Shown here piece after piece: positions 1 to 12,132 of a stretch of DNA of 64,000 nucleotides (positions within the stretch are counted from its first letter, which is position 1; the number at the start of each line of letters is the position of its first letter). A program made the position numbers and the translations under genes. The stretch covers positions 2,469,300 through 2,533,299 of the forward strand of contig BCJX01000002.1 in the NCBI GenBank assembly GCA_001600415.1, read 5' to 3'. This DNA is from Pascua guehoae (Eukaryota > Basidiomycota > Tremellomycetes > Trichosporonales > Trichosporonaceae). Below the pieces are notes generated by a model that did no database searches, was not told the origin of the DNA, and worked only from the letters and a program-made list of their open reading frames with translations.

Positions 1-127
1 GCAGGGCATGAGGGGGACATGGATCGTAATGGGACTCGACTCGACTTGACATACGCTGCTGGTGGATTCGATTGACTTGAATGGTTGAATGACTTGACTG
101 CTTGATATATGGTACTTGGCGATGGTT
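1..127. other. 3' flank of the Argonaute gene
   Basis: Short stretch downstream of the Argonaute stop codon. It contains repeated CTTGA/TTGAATG-like words (gacttgac, gattgacttgaatg) and no recognisable gene or terminator signal. Confidence 0.5.
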
Positions 128-3100
128 TTACATCCACCACGCCTGCTGTCAGCTGAGACCTACAGAAGCGGAGTAGCTGACTCACGACACTGGCGAGCTC
201 TTCGTTCTTTGCGAGGAGTTGCTGCACCTGCTGGACATTGACGCGCTCGGCGAACTGCGTCGAGGGGGCGAATCCGCCAGTTGTGCTCGGCGCCGGAGGC
301 TTGGTGCGGCTGCCAGACGTCTCGGACGGTGACACCATCGAGTCGTCGGAACGCTGCACAATAAGGCGCGCCTTCTGGCACACGAGGTCTGGGGAGTTAG
401 CTGGCACAAGGAAGGTTGCGTAACTCACCAGCCATGTAGCACACGGGGACAAGGGAGACGCTGCGCGTGCAGCGGGCAAAGCTAAAGCAGAGGCTGTACA
501 CGAGCTGCTGGAGCTGGTCGGGCGTAATTGCAAGCTCGTCAACGAGGCAGATGTAGTGCGTGGGGCGGGCGGTGCCGACGAGTCCCGCGTGGGCTTGGAG
601 GAAGAAGTCGAACGCGTACGGATGGGTGACGGTACGGTCGACGACGAGGCCGGCGGGCAGGTTACCCGAGCGGTCCGTGTTGGAGCCGTTGGGGGAGAAG
701 AAGCGCGTCGTGTGGCGCTTGGCACAAACACACACGAGGATGCGGGGGCGGTAGTCGGACCGAATGGAGCGGCAGGCGCTCACGATCGCATCGTGCTCGT
801 ACTGCACGGCCGCGGCGTACTGGCCCTCTGAGATGCCGTCGCGGAACATGAGGATACGTTCGGGGTACTCGCCGTCGTTGTGCTTTGCAAAGATTTCCAG
901 GTGGGCCTTGACCATGTCGGGCAGGTTGACAATAATCTCGCTGCGGCCCGGCTGGAGGCGGATCTGCGCAGAGTAGGCATCGCAGTCGGCGTTGTAGGTC
1001 GCAATGGAGCATGCGACCGTGGGCACGTCAGAGTTGGGGCGGAACGGGGGCTGGCGTCAGTTGTGACAGAGCTCGAAAGGACGTACGTGGCCAAGGTCGG
1101 CGCCCAGGATCATCGTCTTGCCAGGCACCACGCCGAGAAGGTCAGAGACTGCGACTTGGTGCGAAATACCACCAAGCTTGGCCTGGGTTGTCAGTTAAGT
1201 TGACCAATGACCACGTCAACTGACCACAATCTTCATGGCAAGGTTGTCTGTATACGCGTCAATACCGCGAGTGTTCTTGATCTTGGCTGCTTGCATGCAC
1301 TGTGTGGGAACGGGGGCTCAAAGTCAATATTCATTCGTGGTGTCTCACCCACCCTTCAGCTCCGTAAACGACAGCTTCTTGATCGTCTCGTACAGCCACG
1401 CGTCCCTGTGTTTGTTTAATGGGTGTTCTCTGCCAACGTGCCCCCACCCACCTGCCCGGGAGAATACAGCAGATCAGCTGTGGTGCCTGCTTGTTGACCA
1501 TGAACGCCTGGCGGGCTGCCTGCTGAAGACCAGCGAGAACACCTGCGGGGAAGCGGGGGTCAACAGGAGGGATAAGAGGCGGGCTGGTGTTGGCCACATT
1601 GACGCCCAGGTTACGAAGTCGCTGTACAAGGAACGTAATCCAGCGCTTCATGTCGTCAATGTCGCAGAAGCGATCAAACGAAACGACAGCCCAGTTGGTG
1701 AGCGGACGATTGGCATCGCGCATGAACTGGGCGTGAGTTGAGCCTCCCATGAGAACTTACTTGCTGGCCACCCATTTGCCATCCGCCATCGCGAACATTG
1801 GCCTGACGGCGACGGTAGTTGACTGTCGGAGGGGGCAGAACACGAGCGTTGATCTCAACCATCTTGGTGTTCACCTGAGGGGCGTTAGAATTCTGGCGTT
1901 CACACCTATTGGAACGCACCTGGAGGCCCCAAGCAGCAATCTTGCTCTGCTTCTCGTAGGCCAGGTCCACACGCCAGTCCCGAATCGTCTTGGAGCGAAG
2001 TTCGGGGCGCATGGCAGAAATCTTGATCATCCTAAGGGTAAGCTACAGCTCTGACAGTGCCCAGCGGCTTACTCGGCGGTCTGCTCTGCCGTAAGGTTGG
2101 TTGGCGGGAGCGAGTTGAAGTCGACGAGGTGAACAAACTCGAGGGGAATGTAGGCGCGCCTTCCGTACTGGTTGTCAGCTGCCATCCTCATTTTGGAGCT
2201 TACCTGGATGCACGGAAGGCGGGGCTTGTTGACTGGAACACTGTAGTACTCCTTGTAGTACTGAGCGACCGAGATGGGGCGCGATTCCTTCCCGTTACTA
2301 CCCTCGATAGTGAAGATTACCTCCTCAGCGCTCTTGAGTGTCACAGAGACCACAGTGTGGAGACGGGTGCTCTGGCGGTGCGTGACAGTGAACTGGTTAT
2401 TAGCATTCTGGTAGAATGGGTAACCCACCTTCGCCCCGCGAAGCTTCCGCTTGAGGATAGAAATCTGCTGCTGGCTGAGCTGGTCAAAGTCACCGCGAGG
2501 ACCACCACCGCCAGGAGGAGGGCGACCACGCATGCCGCTCGGACCCGAGCCAAGGATCTTTCCAACCACCTCGAGGCAAGGACCAGAGCAGAGGAACGCT
2601 GAGAAGCCAAGGTCAAGGTTGAGAAGGGGGAAGCCCGAGTTGGAGTAGCGGAAGGACCTGGTATTTTAGTGATGACAAATAAAAACCTCGGTACGTACTG
2701 CATGAACCCCTTGCACACGACACCACCTTGAGGAATGGGACGCGCGCCGTCGAGAGTGTAGAACATGTTACCAGTGGCGCCAACTTGGACATACTTCTTG
2801 CTGGGGACGTCGCGCAGAAGTACATTAGTTGCCATGACACCTGTACGATATCAGTTGTCGGAAGATGACGTCAACTGACCAGTGAGGCAAGCCTCCTCTG
2901 AGTGCGGCGTGTGCTTGTCGGCACGGCAGAACTCCATCACCCTCTCCAGGTCAATGAGGGCGACGAGCTTGAGTGAAATCTTGAAGCGGCGGAACTCATC
3001 GTCGGACGACGACTCGTCGCGTTCCTTCTTGGGGCGGTGGATCTCGCCACTAGGGTTGAGGGCTGTCTGAAGGACCACAGTCTCGCCTGTTTGTTAGTTA

Positions 3101-4205
3101 TGAAGGGCCTTGGTTGACTCACCATCACCAATGGGGAACTTTACAGGGGTGAAGCAGTTCTTACGACCATCAAAGGCGCATGCGGCAAATGCCGCCTCCC
3201 ATGGGCCTTCCTGCTCAAGGGCGAGCTGCTCCCAAACGGCACGCAGGAGGGTGCGGGGCTTCTTCTGGTTTGTGACGCGGACCACAGGATTGATGTCAAC
3301 GTCATAGTGGCTGTGGAGTGAGTGTTGAAGAAAAGCTTTCAAACAACTTACTAAATAATCTTGCCCCGGTCACCAGTGGCGCGCACCGCAAAGTAGTTTG
3401 ACTGGACAGTAAGGGAGCGGCCCTTCGTGGCAAAGCCTGGGCGGACGTAGAACGAGGTGAGCTGCATCGCCTCGAGCTCTTCAGCCAGGTTGATGGGGTC
3501 TGACCCGCCCGAGCCGCGGGTCACCGGCGTCTGGACCGGGGTAGGAGGTTCCAGCGAGGAAGCAGCCTGAGTAGAAGCCAGAGTCGGGGTAGACCGAGTG
3601 GGAGCAGACGAGCCCGTGCGGGCATCCCTAACGACGCGCTGGATGTCCGGGTTCGGCGACGGAGCAAGCTGCGGCTGCTGGGCATGCAGCTGCGGCGGCG
3701 GGGTCTGCACCTGCGGGTTATGTACTGCCTCACGGACAGGCTCGGAGAATTGGAGAAGGTCACGCTCGTCGTGCGTGCCATGAGCCCCCGGGGCTGAGAT
3801 TATCGAGGCCGGGTACTGCGATGGGATGGCTGGAGTTACAGATGCTTGCGGCTTCTGAGCCAGAGTCGGTGCCTGCACCGACGTGTGCTCATACTGGTCT
3901 TCATACTTGACCTCGCGAGAAAGCGGGGAAGGGTGGAAACCTGAGGGAGGGGGCGCCATCTGGCGTCCATGTGGCCCATACTGTGAAGCGTACGGCGGGC
4001 GGTTGGTGATACCCTGGGACGCGCCGTACGACGAGCCGTAGGGTGAGCCTTGAGACGTGCCAGGGGTGGGGTTGTCCGGATGATGGCGCTGCGGGAAGGA
4101 AGGTTCCTGCGTGTAAGCTGGAATGACGACTAACACCCTACAGCTTACATTTGAGCGTGCCCACGGAGGCGGGGCTGAGGAACCATTGCCCGGGTTGTTG
4201 TTCAT
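128..4205 (-). CDS. Argonaute (RNA-silencing effector, PAZ and Piwi domains)
   Basis: Guide-RNA-binding effector of RNA interference, expected to act in cytoplasmic or nuclear silencing complexes. The gene is read on the minus strand in about a dozen exons, roughly 1,150 residues. The start at 4205 gives MNNNPGNGSS; the first intron is 4108-4149. Order: a Q/P/S-rich N-terminal tail (about 250 residues), N domain and linker, PAZ (about 2070-2570), Mid (about 1330-2030) and Piwi. Catalytic positions are present: GADLGHP (Asp; the exon ends at DLGH and resumes after an intron with PPFRPNSDVP), Glu in GRSEIIVNL, Asp in MFRDGISEGQY and Asp in YMADLVCQKA. This is a DEDD tetrad, so slicing activity is predicted. 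The last exon appears to be just AWWM plus stop, after a GTGAGT...GCAG intron; a hydrophobic C-terminus of that kind is usual for Argonautes. Family identity is secure; exon edges are hand-made. Confidence 0.95.
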
Positions 4206-5366
4206 TTTCTGTAGGATGTGGTGAGCTAGGGTGTGCTGGCCGCAGGAAGCAACAGCTATCAGTGAGAGTGGTGGTGGGAAGTTGTTGTGGAACAACGCGA
4301 TAAGGAAGGAAGGCGATAAGGAAGCTGGCTTCCTCGGTGGTGTGGCGAGGAAATGGGTGGCGCAGAGCATGGCAAGTCTCATGGCCTTGGGGGTGGAGAA
4401 GACAAGAGGCCAGAGGGAGTATTCAGAATGTGGTGATACTACAGAGACCAACACGTACTACCCACGAGGAAGGACACTTACTGCTTCTTGTGTTGAGAGG
4501 AGTGGTAGCGGTAACGAGCTATGAGTGGGGACAGCAGGTGTGGTGTGGAGAGGTGTACAGATGCGGGGTGGTAAGGGGTGGAGATAGGATATTGGATGGA
4601 TGAGAGGATAGAGCGGTGGGGTGAGAGAATGAAGAGATGAGAGATGAAGAGAAGAGAGATGAAGAGAAGAGGATGATATGTCAGGGCGAGCCTCGTCGAC
4701 ACGTCGAAAGGGGAGATCGAGGAAGGTGGGGACAGAGGCGGGTGTAGAGCAGCTCGACCTTCCTCGGCGCAACCTTCCTTCCTTCCTTCCTTCATTTGCC
4801 TTCCTTCCCTCTTCCCACCGCTTTGGGCACTGGGAGTCGACTGGTTTCTTCCTTGATCCCTGGTCGGGGCTAAGTTGCAATGCAATACGTGGCAATGTTG
4901 ATTCTTGTACACATGTGGCATCCGTTGAAGGTCGCTGCTAAATTGGTGTGGTGCATTTTGGAGTAGACCTGCTAATTGTGACCGTTCATGGAGAGCTCGA
5001 TTACCTTGCAGTATACTTACTCTCCGTTCTGTCAGTACAACGGGGGATGATTGCGAGGCGTTTCATGGGCTTATGTCAATGTTCAGTATGTTGGTAGTCA
5101 GTCACTATGCTCCACGGTCTGTCTATCCTTGTTGGAAGGGAGTTTATCACATACTCCTTCACTGCGACCACGTCAGTACAGAGCACCAGACAACTGGATC
5201 CTAACTCACACCAACAGTGAGGTCATGGCTCGCGCTGCTGCTCCTAGGGTCATATGACACGGCACTGCTGCTATCCCGGAGGTGTGGAGTACAATGCATG
5301 ATTGAAGCATGGCGGTACAACGTGTGTGAGAGTGTGTATGGTGGTGGTGGTGAGGGGTTCCCGAGA
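4206..5366. other. Intergenic region with purine and CTTC tracts
   Basis: Upstream of Argonaute and downstream of the BTB gene. It holds a GA-rich tract at about 4620-4680 (repeats of gagatgaagagaagag) and a CCTT/CTTC tract at about 4783-4815, and probably the Argonaute 5' UTR and promoter. I find no convincing gene: the open frames here lack exon signals and family motifs. Confidence 0.5.
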
Positions 5367-8300
5367 CTAGAGGATGCCAACAACAACTGTTGCGCGGAGA
5401 CTGCCTCCTTCGCCAGCCTCGCCCACCCAGCCGAGGGCACTCTCGCCGTCCTTCTCGGCAGGGACGGGTACAGAGAGGTACTCTTCTGAGCGGAGGGCAG
5501 ACGACTTCCAGCCCCAGCTCTGCGACAAGGCAAAACTGTCAGGCGCAGACGAAAAGCGAACGAGCGCAGTGCCGAGAGCAGATGCGCACGAAATGGAAAA
5601 GTACGCCTGGCGGTCAGCACGTGGAACATAGCTCCGGGTCACATAGTACACACCTTTGTCAGGCGACGGGGGTCAAGGTAGCTAGCTTGCTCGCGATGGT
5701 GGTCCTCCCCCCCAGAGTCTGGAAGAGCAACATTGTTCGTCGGCGGCGAGCCAACGACAGGGGGGTTTACCGACAATGTGCGGTACATCGGGTTCATGCG
5801 TGGTAACGTGATGCTGCTCGCCATTGCATCACCAGCAATCGGTGAGCCGGCGTCAAAGCTACCCGCGGACATGGACGGGGAACTGCCAGCGGTGTTGCCA
5901 CCAGGCGGCGACGACACTGCAGGGAAACTCTCGTTGGTGGACTACACAGGTTAGCACTTTTCAAGACATGAACCCGATGACATACCTGACGATGGAGGTA
6001 AATACCCAGTTGGACGCCTTTATCCTTCTTTCGAATGGTAGATACGTATCTGCAGAGTGAGCGGTGCCCTACGACCTAGTTCCACCTACACATTGAAGTA
6101 ACTGCCAGCGTAGAAGTGCGTCGCCGAGTACAGCCTCTCCTTGTCGCCAAGCTTGTCAACGCCCCAGAACTCGACAGAGAACCTGCGCTTGTGTTAGCAA
6201 GTGCGACGGGATAAACGAGATATATGTAACACACCTAAAGGGCTCGATCTTGGACCAGCGCTCTTCCTTAATCTTGTCCATCCCAGGTAGAGGAACGAGG
6301 GACCCTCCACTCTCGCGGAACTTGGCCTCAATCTCTGGACCGCGCCTGGCCCCACGAAGAATACCGAAGAACGTGGCTTCGCTGTGGGACGGCGCCAGCG
6401 GCTTGGTACGGGACGTCGTTGCGGTGGACGAGCCATTGCCGTTCCACTCGGGGCCGAGTTCGGGCATACCATTAATACCGGGGATGGGAGCGGCAGAGGC
6501 GGCGTTGTTGTTGAAGAAGAGCAGGCCACCTGCACCAATGCGGTGCGTGTCGTCGGCTGGTACAGGGTGATACAGCTGTACGTTTGACGAAGTCGTGTAA
6601 CCCGTGGACGACAACGAGAGGGAGGAGAAGGACATTGTCTGCAGCCCAGAGCTTCTCGGACTGGCCAAGCGGCGCGGGCTTCGGGCACGCATGCGGTTGA
6701 ACATGGTACTGATTTCTGCCGTAGACTGCGTGAGACCAAGCTCGCCGTCTGCCGCAGATGGCGGCACTTTTTCGCTGAGGACCCGCGCCTTTATGTCTGC
6801 GGCAAACCAATGGGCCGCCTGCAGGACTGAGAGCGGTGCATAGGGCAGCGCGGTGGTGGGATCAATGTCACCAGAGATGGAAGAGAGGTCGTCGAATGTC
6901 TGTGAGGGATTAGCAATGAAAGTTGGTACAAGAACCCACCATGTGGCTGTAGTAGATGCCTTCGGTGAACACCTTTGCCAGCTCGCGCTCGTCCTCTTCC
7001 CAAGCTTCGTTGTCTTCAGGCTCTGCAGGCATGTCGACATCCAACCCAGCCAAGGCCGCCCAACCGGCACGGCGAAGATCAAGCACACGCCGAGTCATGC
7101 GATAGCGATCGACCTCGTTGGACACAAACAAGGCATCCGACGAGAGAATCGCTCCCACAAACTTGGCAGGGATACCTCCCTGACCCCAGACGACAGGATT
7201 GTCACGAGAGGTGCCAGGGATTTGCTCTGGGACCGAGGTTTCGATGTTGAGAACGTCGCGGCCCCAGCGACTGAGCCAACACACACATGCTTCGCCAATC
7301 TTGTTCGAGACGAAGCCGTAGAAGTGAGAAATCTGCGGCATGTAATCGGCGCTCATGTCCCCCTCGGCCATTGGCGTGTACGAATTGGATGGCCTGGCGG
7401 TGCTGTTGGACCGAACAGAGGCGGAACGCGAGACTTCAACACTCTCGCCTTCAACTTTGCTGGCTCCTTCGTCCGAGCTCGTCGAATCGCGGTGAAGGCC
7501 ACTGGGAGGGGATTCCACGAGTTCGCCCTCGTCGCTCACCCACTCGTCGCTGTCATGAGTCGTCAAGCCCGGCGAGACGGGGCGCGCGACAGACTCCATG
7601 TTTCTGGCGCCTTCAAAGTCTTGGCCGTCCCACTCCTGGGCACCTATGCCTTCACCAATGGCAAAAGAGAGGTAGCGGCCGACAGTGCAAGGTCCGACAG
7701 TTCGAAGGACAATTGCTAAGGCCTCCCGGAGTAGATACTGTTGACCCAGGTAGCTGGCCGTTGCCAGGAGCGAGAGAAGGAGGCGCGGTGTGACCAGCTG
7801 CGTGTTGGGCGCCATGGAATGGTGGGCGGCCTGAAGGGAAGGGAAGGGGGCCGAGACAGGGAACGAGGGGGTCAGAGGTTGGGCGGCTGTCGGTAACAGG
7901 CTGACTGGGAAGTGAAGTTGTGGGTGGGGCGAGTAGAGGCGCAAGAGACAAATCCTGTATTTTGTCAGTGGACAAAAGCGATGGCAATGGTATGCTCACT
8001 CAAAGGCAGCTCGGGTGATGTTTGGGTCATCAAACGTGAGCTCGATATCCTCTCCGGTCCAGTCCTCATTGTTAAGCTTCAGTGGCTGCTTGCCCTTGGC
8101 GGATCGGCTGGCTGATGATGTTTCGGAGAAGCCGCCCAAGAACAATGAATGAAAGAAACCTGCGCACGCGTGTCAGGGTTGAACGCGTCCTCGACAGTAG
8201 CCGATAGCTGCAAACTTACCTGCTTGTGCCAGGACCATTTTGTGGACGTGCCAGCCAACGCCCCACTTGGCCACCCAGATGCGAACATCCGCGCAGGCTC

Positions 8301-9027
8301 CGGTTTTCAGTGAGCGGTGGAGGTGGTCCACAAGAGCGGTGGGAGGGGGCGGTGGGGTAACGGGAATAGACGTGGGGAGAGGGTTGGGGGGGTTGGAAGG
8401 CTGCTTCCTGGGTGGAGGAGGACGGACGCGCGGCTGCTCTCGCTCGCGAAGCTCTGGCGGCGGAGGGGTAGGGTCGTGTGCAATGGACGCCGGGGGCTGT
8501 GGTGGACTGCCAATGGTTGCTCCAACCGGGGTAGCGGCTGGTGCGGTGGCGGTGACAGGCATGACCATGGGAGTTGGGGTAGACGGACGCGATGTTGGCT
8601 GAAAGCCTAGGTGGCGATTGAGGTAGTGAGCAGGACCGACTGGTGACATGGTAGCAGCTGTGGTTTGGGCGCGTGGGCGAGTGGGACGAGGAGTCGATAA
8701 GCCGAGTGGGGATGGAACCGTGGGTGGTGATGCAGACTGCGCCAGTCGTGATGATGACGCCTCGGCATTGCTGCTATTGTTTGACGGAGAGGGCGCAAAC
8801 GGCACCGCAAACATCAATGTTGGACCATCGCCCGAGCCACGAGGGCTGAGTCCTGGCGATGTGAGGGGACTGGCCCCATTGCTATTCTCTCTGCTCATGG
8901 GGCGTACTGGGAGGTCGGGAAAGGGGAGCACCTTTGGTTGAGGTAGATGCGTGCGTGATGACGATCCCAGGCGCGACGAGTAGAGACGAGAAGGGGTGGA
9001 TGATCGCGATGTTGATGGTTGGGACAT
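5367..9027 (-). CDS. BTB/POZ domain protein (germ cell-less type)
   Basis: Large multi-exon protein of roughly 1,050 residues. The N-terminal 230 or so residues are low-complexity (Ser/Pro/Thr runs, a polyproline PPPPELRERE region). A BTB/POZ fold follows: VDHLHRSLKTGACADVRIWV, then HVHKMVLAQAGFFHSLF across an intron at about 8160-8220, then the helical end reading LLSLLATASYLGQQYLLREAL. BTB domains mediate dimerisation and often recruit cullin-3, but no Kelch repeats or zinc fingers are visible. Further on is a conserved-looking block (KIEPFRFSVEFWGVDKLGDK, split by an intron near 6185-6240) ending in a beta-rich segment. The last exon (5367-5600) ends VVVGIL. The ATG at 9025-9027 is the first in frame and precedes all BTB sequence. 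The exact function is unknown; the germ cell-less-like label is family resemblance only. Confidence 0.8.
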
Positions 9028-10821
9028 TTCGCCCTGAGTACCAACAAGTTGTAGGAGTGGTACTCTCGGCCCAGCAGCGGTGGCCCTGGCTGGCGGCGTG
9101 CGGAGGTGCGGCTAATGCGGGCGGGGCCGGTTCACAGCGTGGGCGGGCGGCCTGGGTTTTCGTAAATGGTAGGTAACTCAGCAGCTCGCAGCTCTCAAAG
9201 GCGATGATAGTGGACGACGACACTGCGTAGTGCGATGGGGGATGCGCGGTGTCTCTTGTCGACGTGGGTGCGTATGACAGGGTGTGGAGCAGTGGTGATA
9301 AAACTGCGCGGGTGCGGCGGCGAGGTCGGAGTGGAGTGTGTGGGTGCCGGCGACAACAACACACCGCCGGAGTCGTGTGCCGCCAAGTTTTCACGTGGGT
9401 GTCGCCAAGGTGTGGACAGGTGGGGTCTATGCAGGGACGAGCTCGATGATAATGAACGCGGACACGACAAATGAGAAAGGGGGCAAAGGAGAACGAGGCA
9501 AAGTTGAAAAGGAAACAACAAGACAAAGTTGAAAGAGGAGCGACGTTTGTCACAAAAGTGCGCCTTTCTTGGCTTTTTTGTGCAACGTCGCCCCGCGCGG
9601 TAACCCGGTCGTGTATACCAATGACACCATTCATTCCATCTCCTCCGAGGCCATCGGCCATGCTGCTCAGGCATTTACTGTGGTGCATTCCCCATCTCCA
9701 CAGACAAAGTATTAAACCGACCATGCATGCGCAGGCAGGCAGGCAGGTAAGGAGGGACCTTGGCACCTTGGAGCCGGCGCCGGCTAGGTATGTGAGCCAG
9801 GCATGTGGGTGTGCGGTATGCAAGGTGTCATGTCACGCTGCACAGGTATTGGACTCCGTGCACAATGATGTGCTGTGCAGAGGGAGCACGAGCCGTACGA
9901 TTGCAAGCGCGTGGAGTCGAGTCTGGAGTCTGGAGTCTGGAGTCTGGAGTTTGGATCGAGGAGTCTGGAGCCTGGAGCTTGGAGCCTCGAGCATAGTCTT
10001 GTGCATCGTGGGTCCGAGCAAACACAGCCAACACAGCACAGGGTGGGTGGATGCCCATGGGTGGGTTAATGGATTACATGGGAGACAATCGGCCGAGTGG
10101 CGTGGTTATTCGTCTCGTCCATCCACCCAGATCGCACATGCCATCCGATTTGGGGGCGGGTCACAGGTGCATCAGGTCCCACAACATTAATTGTCTTTCC
10201 AACAAGCTAGTCGGCCGCAATGTGGTGTGCCTCTCTCCCTTCAGCGGTCGCCGTGGATGGATGGCAACAATGTCACACCGCTTATCGACCGACACGCCTC
10301 TCGGCGTCCCTGCCGCTATCCCGTAAGCTTTCGGTTCCAGAGCGCAACAAAGCCCACATACGGTAGGGCGGCGTGCCGGTCACACCCGTGTTCCGGTAGT
10401 TGGGTAGCTGGTAATCCGGGGATCCGGCACCCGCGGCGCGTCCAGGCGCCCACGCCGTCTGAGCAATGAATTCTATGAATGAATGCCATGCATGTGGGCA
10501 TGTGGGGCATGTGGGGCAATGCTTGTTTGCTTGCATGTCGTTATGCAGTTGCATCCGCACTCGGCCCGATCGGGGCCCGGCATTACCACAACCACAGCCG
10601 AAGCAGTATGGTTTCGGCTAATTCCTCAGCAGCTCAACAGTGGTGTCTGCAGCAAACCAACAAAAGCGCACCCAACGGCCAAAGGCGCTTGATGCTTGCC
10701 ATGTTGATGCAAGAGGCCGTCGGCCGTCACGGCAAATTACGTCAATCTCAAATGTTGACGTATCTCGCGCAGCTCAGGTTGCAACACGTGAATACCACGC
10801 GTAGTGACCTCTGAAGGGGAT
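9028..10821. other. Gene-poor region upstream of the BTB gene
   Basis: About 1.8 kb with no supported gene. The first 400-500 bases probably hold the promoter and 5' UTR of the BTB gene. A GCAG repeat lies near 9730-9747 and a 7-bp minisatellite near 9912-9988. Open frames here are short and compositionally biased. Confidence 0.5.
9912..9988. repeat. Minisatellite of GGAGTCT-like units
   Basis: Tandem copies of a 7-base unit (gagtctg / tctggag), with the middle four copies nearly perfect and the flanking ones degenerate (cctggag, cttggag). Seen directly. Confidence 0.85.
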
Positions 10822-10944
10822 GGTAAATGCAGCCACGTGAACACTAAGGCCCGCCCCCGGCGGGCCGACCCATCCTCTACTATCTAATCCCCCAAAGCAC
10901 TCCAGGACGGCCCCCTCCCGCCCGGGGGCCGGGGGGGCCGTCCC
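10822..10944 (+). repeat. Left terminal inverted repeat
   Basis: Starts near gtaaatgcagccacgtga and runs through the GC-rich block ending ggggggccgtccc. It matches the reverse complement of 12012-12132 with about 80 percent identity by eye. Confidence 0.8.
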
Positions 10945-10989
10945 AAAACCAACCCCCGACAAGTCTGGGCAAGTGGTTGCTCGGCACAC

Positions 10990-11012
10990 CCCGGCCCACG
11001 AGGTGGGCCGGG
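10990..11012. repeat. Perfect 10-bp hairpin with 3-base loop
   Basis: cccggcccac and gtgggccggg are exact reverse complements separated by gag. It lies inside the inverted-repeat element, just inside the left arm. Confidence 0.85.
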
Positions 11013-11191
11013 CAGGGCGAGTACGGCAAGGAAAGTGGGTACCTATTTAAGGAGAGGCACGTGTACTATTACATAACCTGTGACCAGACACCCAGATAGC
11101 CAGCTTGGGTAATGCCCACCCGGTGAAGCACTTGCCAGCCTGGTCGGGTGCGGGTGCTGGCAGGAGAGGTGTATGGGTCATTGTAGTGGTA

Positions 11192-11262
11192 AAAGGCCGG
11201 GCCCAATAAGCAAGCAGTGACCCAGCATACAACTGGGTGGCGACAGAGGGGGCCCGGCCTTT
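11192..11262. repeat. Palindrome, 13-bp arms
   Basis: aaaggccgggccc (11192-11204) and gggcccggccttt (11250-11262) are exact reverse complements, with a smaller cccag/ctggg stem nested in the 45-base loop. Located inside the inverted-repeat element. Confidence 0.85.
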
Positions 11263-11266
11263 CTCA

Positions 11267-11316
11267 AGAGAGAGAGAGAGAGAGAGAGGGGAGGGGGAGG
11301 GGGGGGAGGGGGAGGG
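11267..11316. repeat. (AG)n followed by G-rich tract
   Basis: About eleven AG units and then runs of G broken by single A. Simple-sequence repeat. Confidence 0.9.
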
Positions 11317-11920
11317 TGCTTGCGTCGCCGCCCACCCCACCCAGCCTGCATCCTGCCGCCCAGCCTGTCCTGCCGCCCAGCCCATCTCCCTCCCACCGTA
11401 CCACCGTACCACCACCACGCCTCTGTCCTGTCCAAGGCAACACCCTGCACCACCCACAACCCACCGCCCAGCACCACCCAACCAACAAGGCTACCACCGC
11501 CACCCACCACCACCCCACCGCCACAGCGTTTGTCGCCACCATCCAACCGCCTGTCATGATCGCGCGATCGCGCCCACACCTCACCATGCATACAATCCTA
11601 CCCACATGCCACATGCCCACACCCACACAACATGCGTGCATGCACCCATCCACTCTCCACCCCTTGCATGCATTCACCATGCATGCATGCACTCTCCACC
11701 GCAGCGCGCTGCAAAGCGGGTATGCATCCGACTCGCGCCACAAGCAGCGCGCAGCCCGGCAGCGCCAAGCAGCAAGCAGCATGCAGCATGCAGCATGCTT
11801 GTTGAGGGAGGGTGTCAAAAAGGTGTGACAGGGCGTGTTCGGCATGGGCTAGACGACGGTACGACGGGGGTGTGGGTGTGGGGTGTACTCGGATGGCGCC
11901 CGGCGGGCAGGCCGATTTGC

Positions 11921-11976
11921 CTGGTGGCTGGTGGCTGGTGGCTGGTGGCTGGTGGCCTGGTGGCCTGGTGGCCTGG
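11921..11976. repeat. CTGGTGG tandem repeat
   Basis: Seven-base unit ctggtgg repeated four times, then a variant ctggtggc spacing, inside the inverted-repeat element. Confidence 0.85.
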
Positions 11977-12011
11977 AGGTCTCGTCTACTGCAGCCAGCC
12001 TTGGCCAATCT

Positions 12012-12132
12012 GGGACGGCGCCCCCCAGGCGTCCAGGCGGGAGGGGGCCGTCCAGGAGTGCTTTGGGTTTGTTTACAGAGTAAAGGGTGGGTCGGCCCGC
12101 CGGGGGCGGGCCTTAATTCCACATGGCTTTTA
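12012..12132 (-). repeat. Right terminal inverted repeat
   Basis: Starts gggacggcgccccccagg and ends near ccacatggcttttac; reverse complement of the left arm, including the core ccgccgggggcgggcctta. Confidence 0.8.

Larger units (their letters stand above)
10822..12132. mobile_element. Putative non-autonomous element with long terminal inverted repeats
   Basis: The left arm (about 10822-10944) and the right arm (about 12012-12132) are inverted copies of each other. Shared blocks are taaggcccgcccccggcggg, then gccgaccca, then ccaaagcactcc and ggacggccccctcccgcc, with a few mismatches and a small indel between. The interior of about 1.07 kb carries no credible coding sequence. It holds a perfect hairpin at 10990-11012, a palindrome at 11192-11262, a GA/G-rich tract at 11267-11316 and a CTGGTGG repeat. 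Such architecture suits a MITE-like or deleted DNA transposon, but no clear target-site duplication was found and no transposase is present. It ends about 250 bp before the eEF1B-alpha start codon. Confidence 0.7.
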
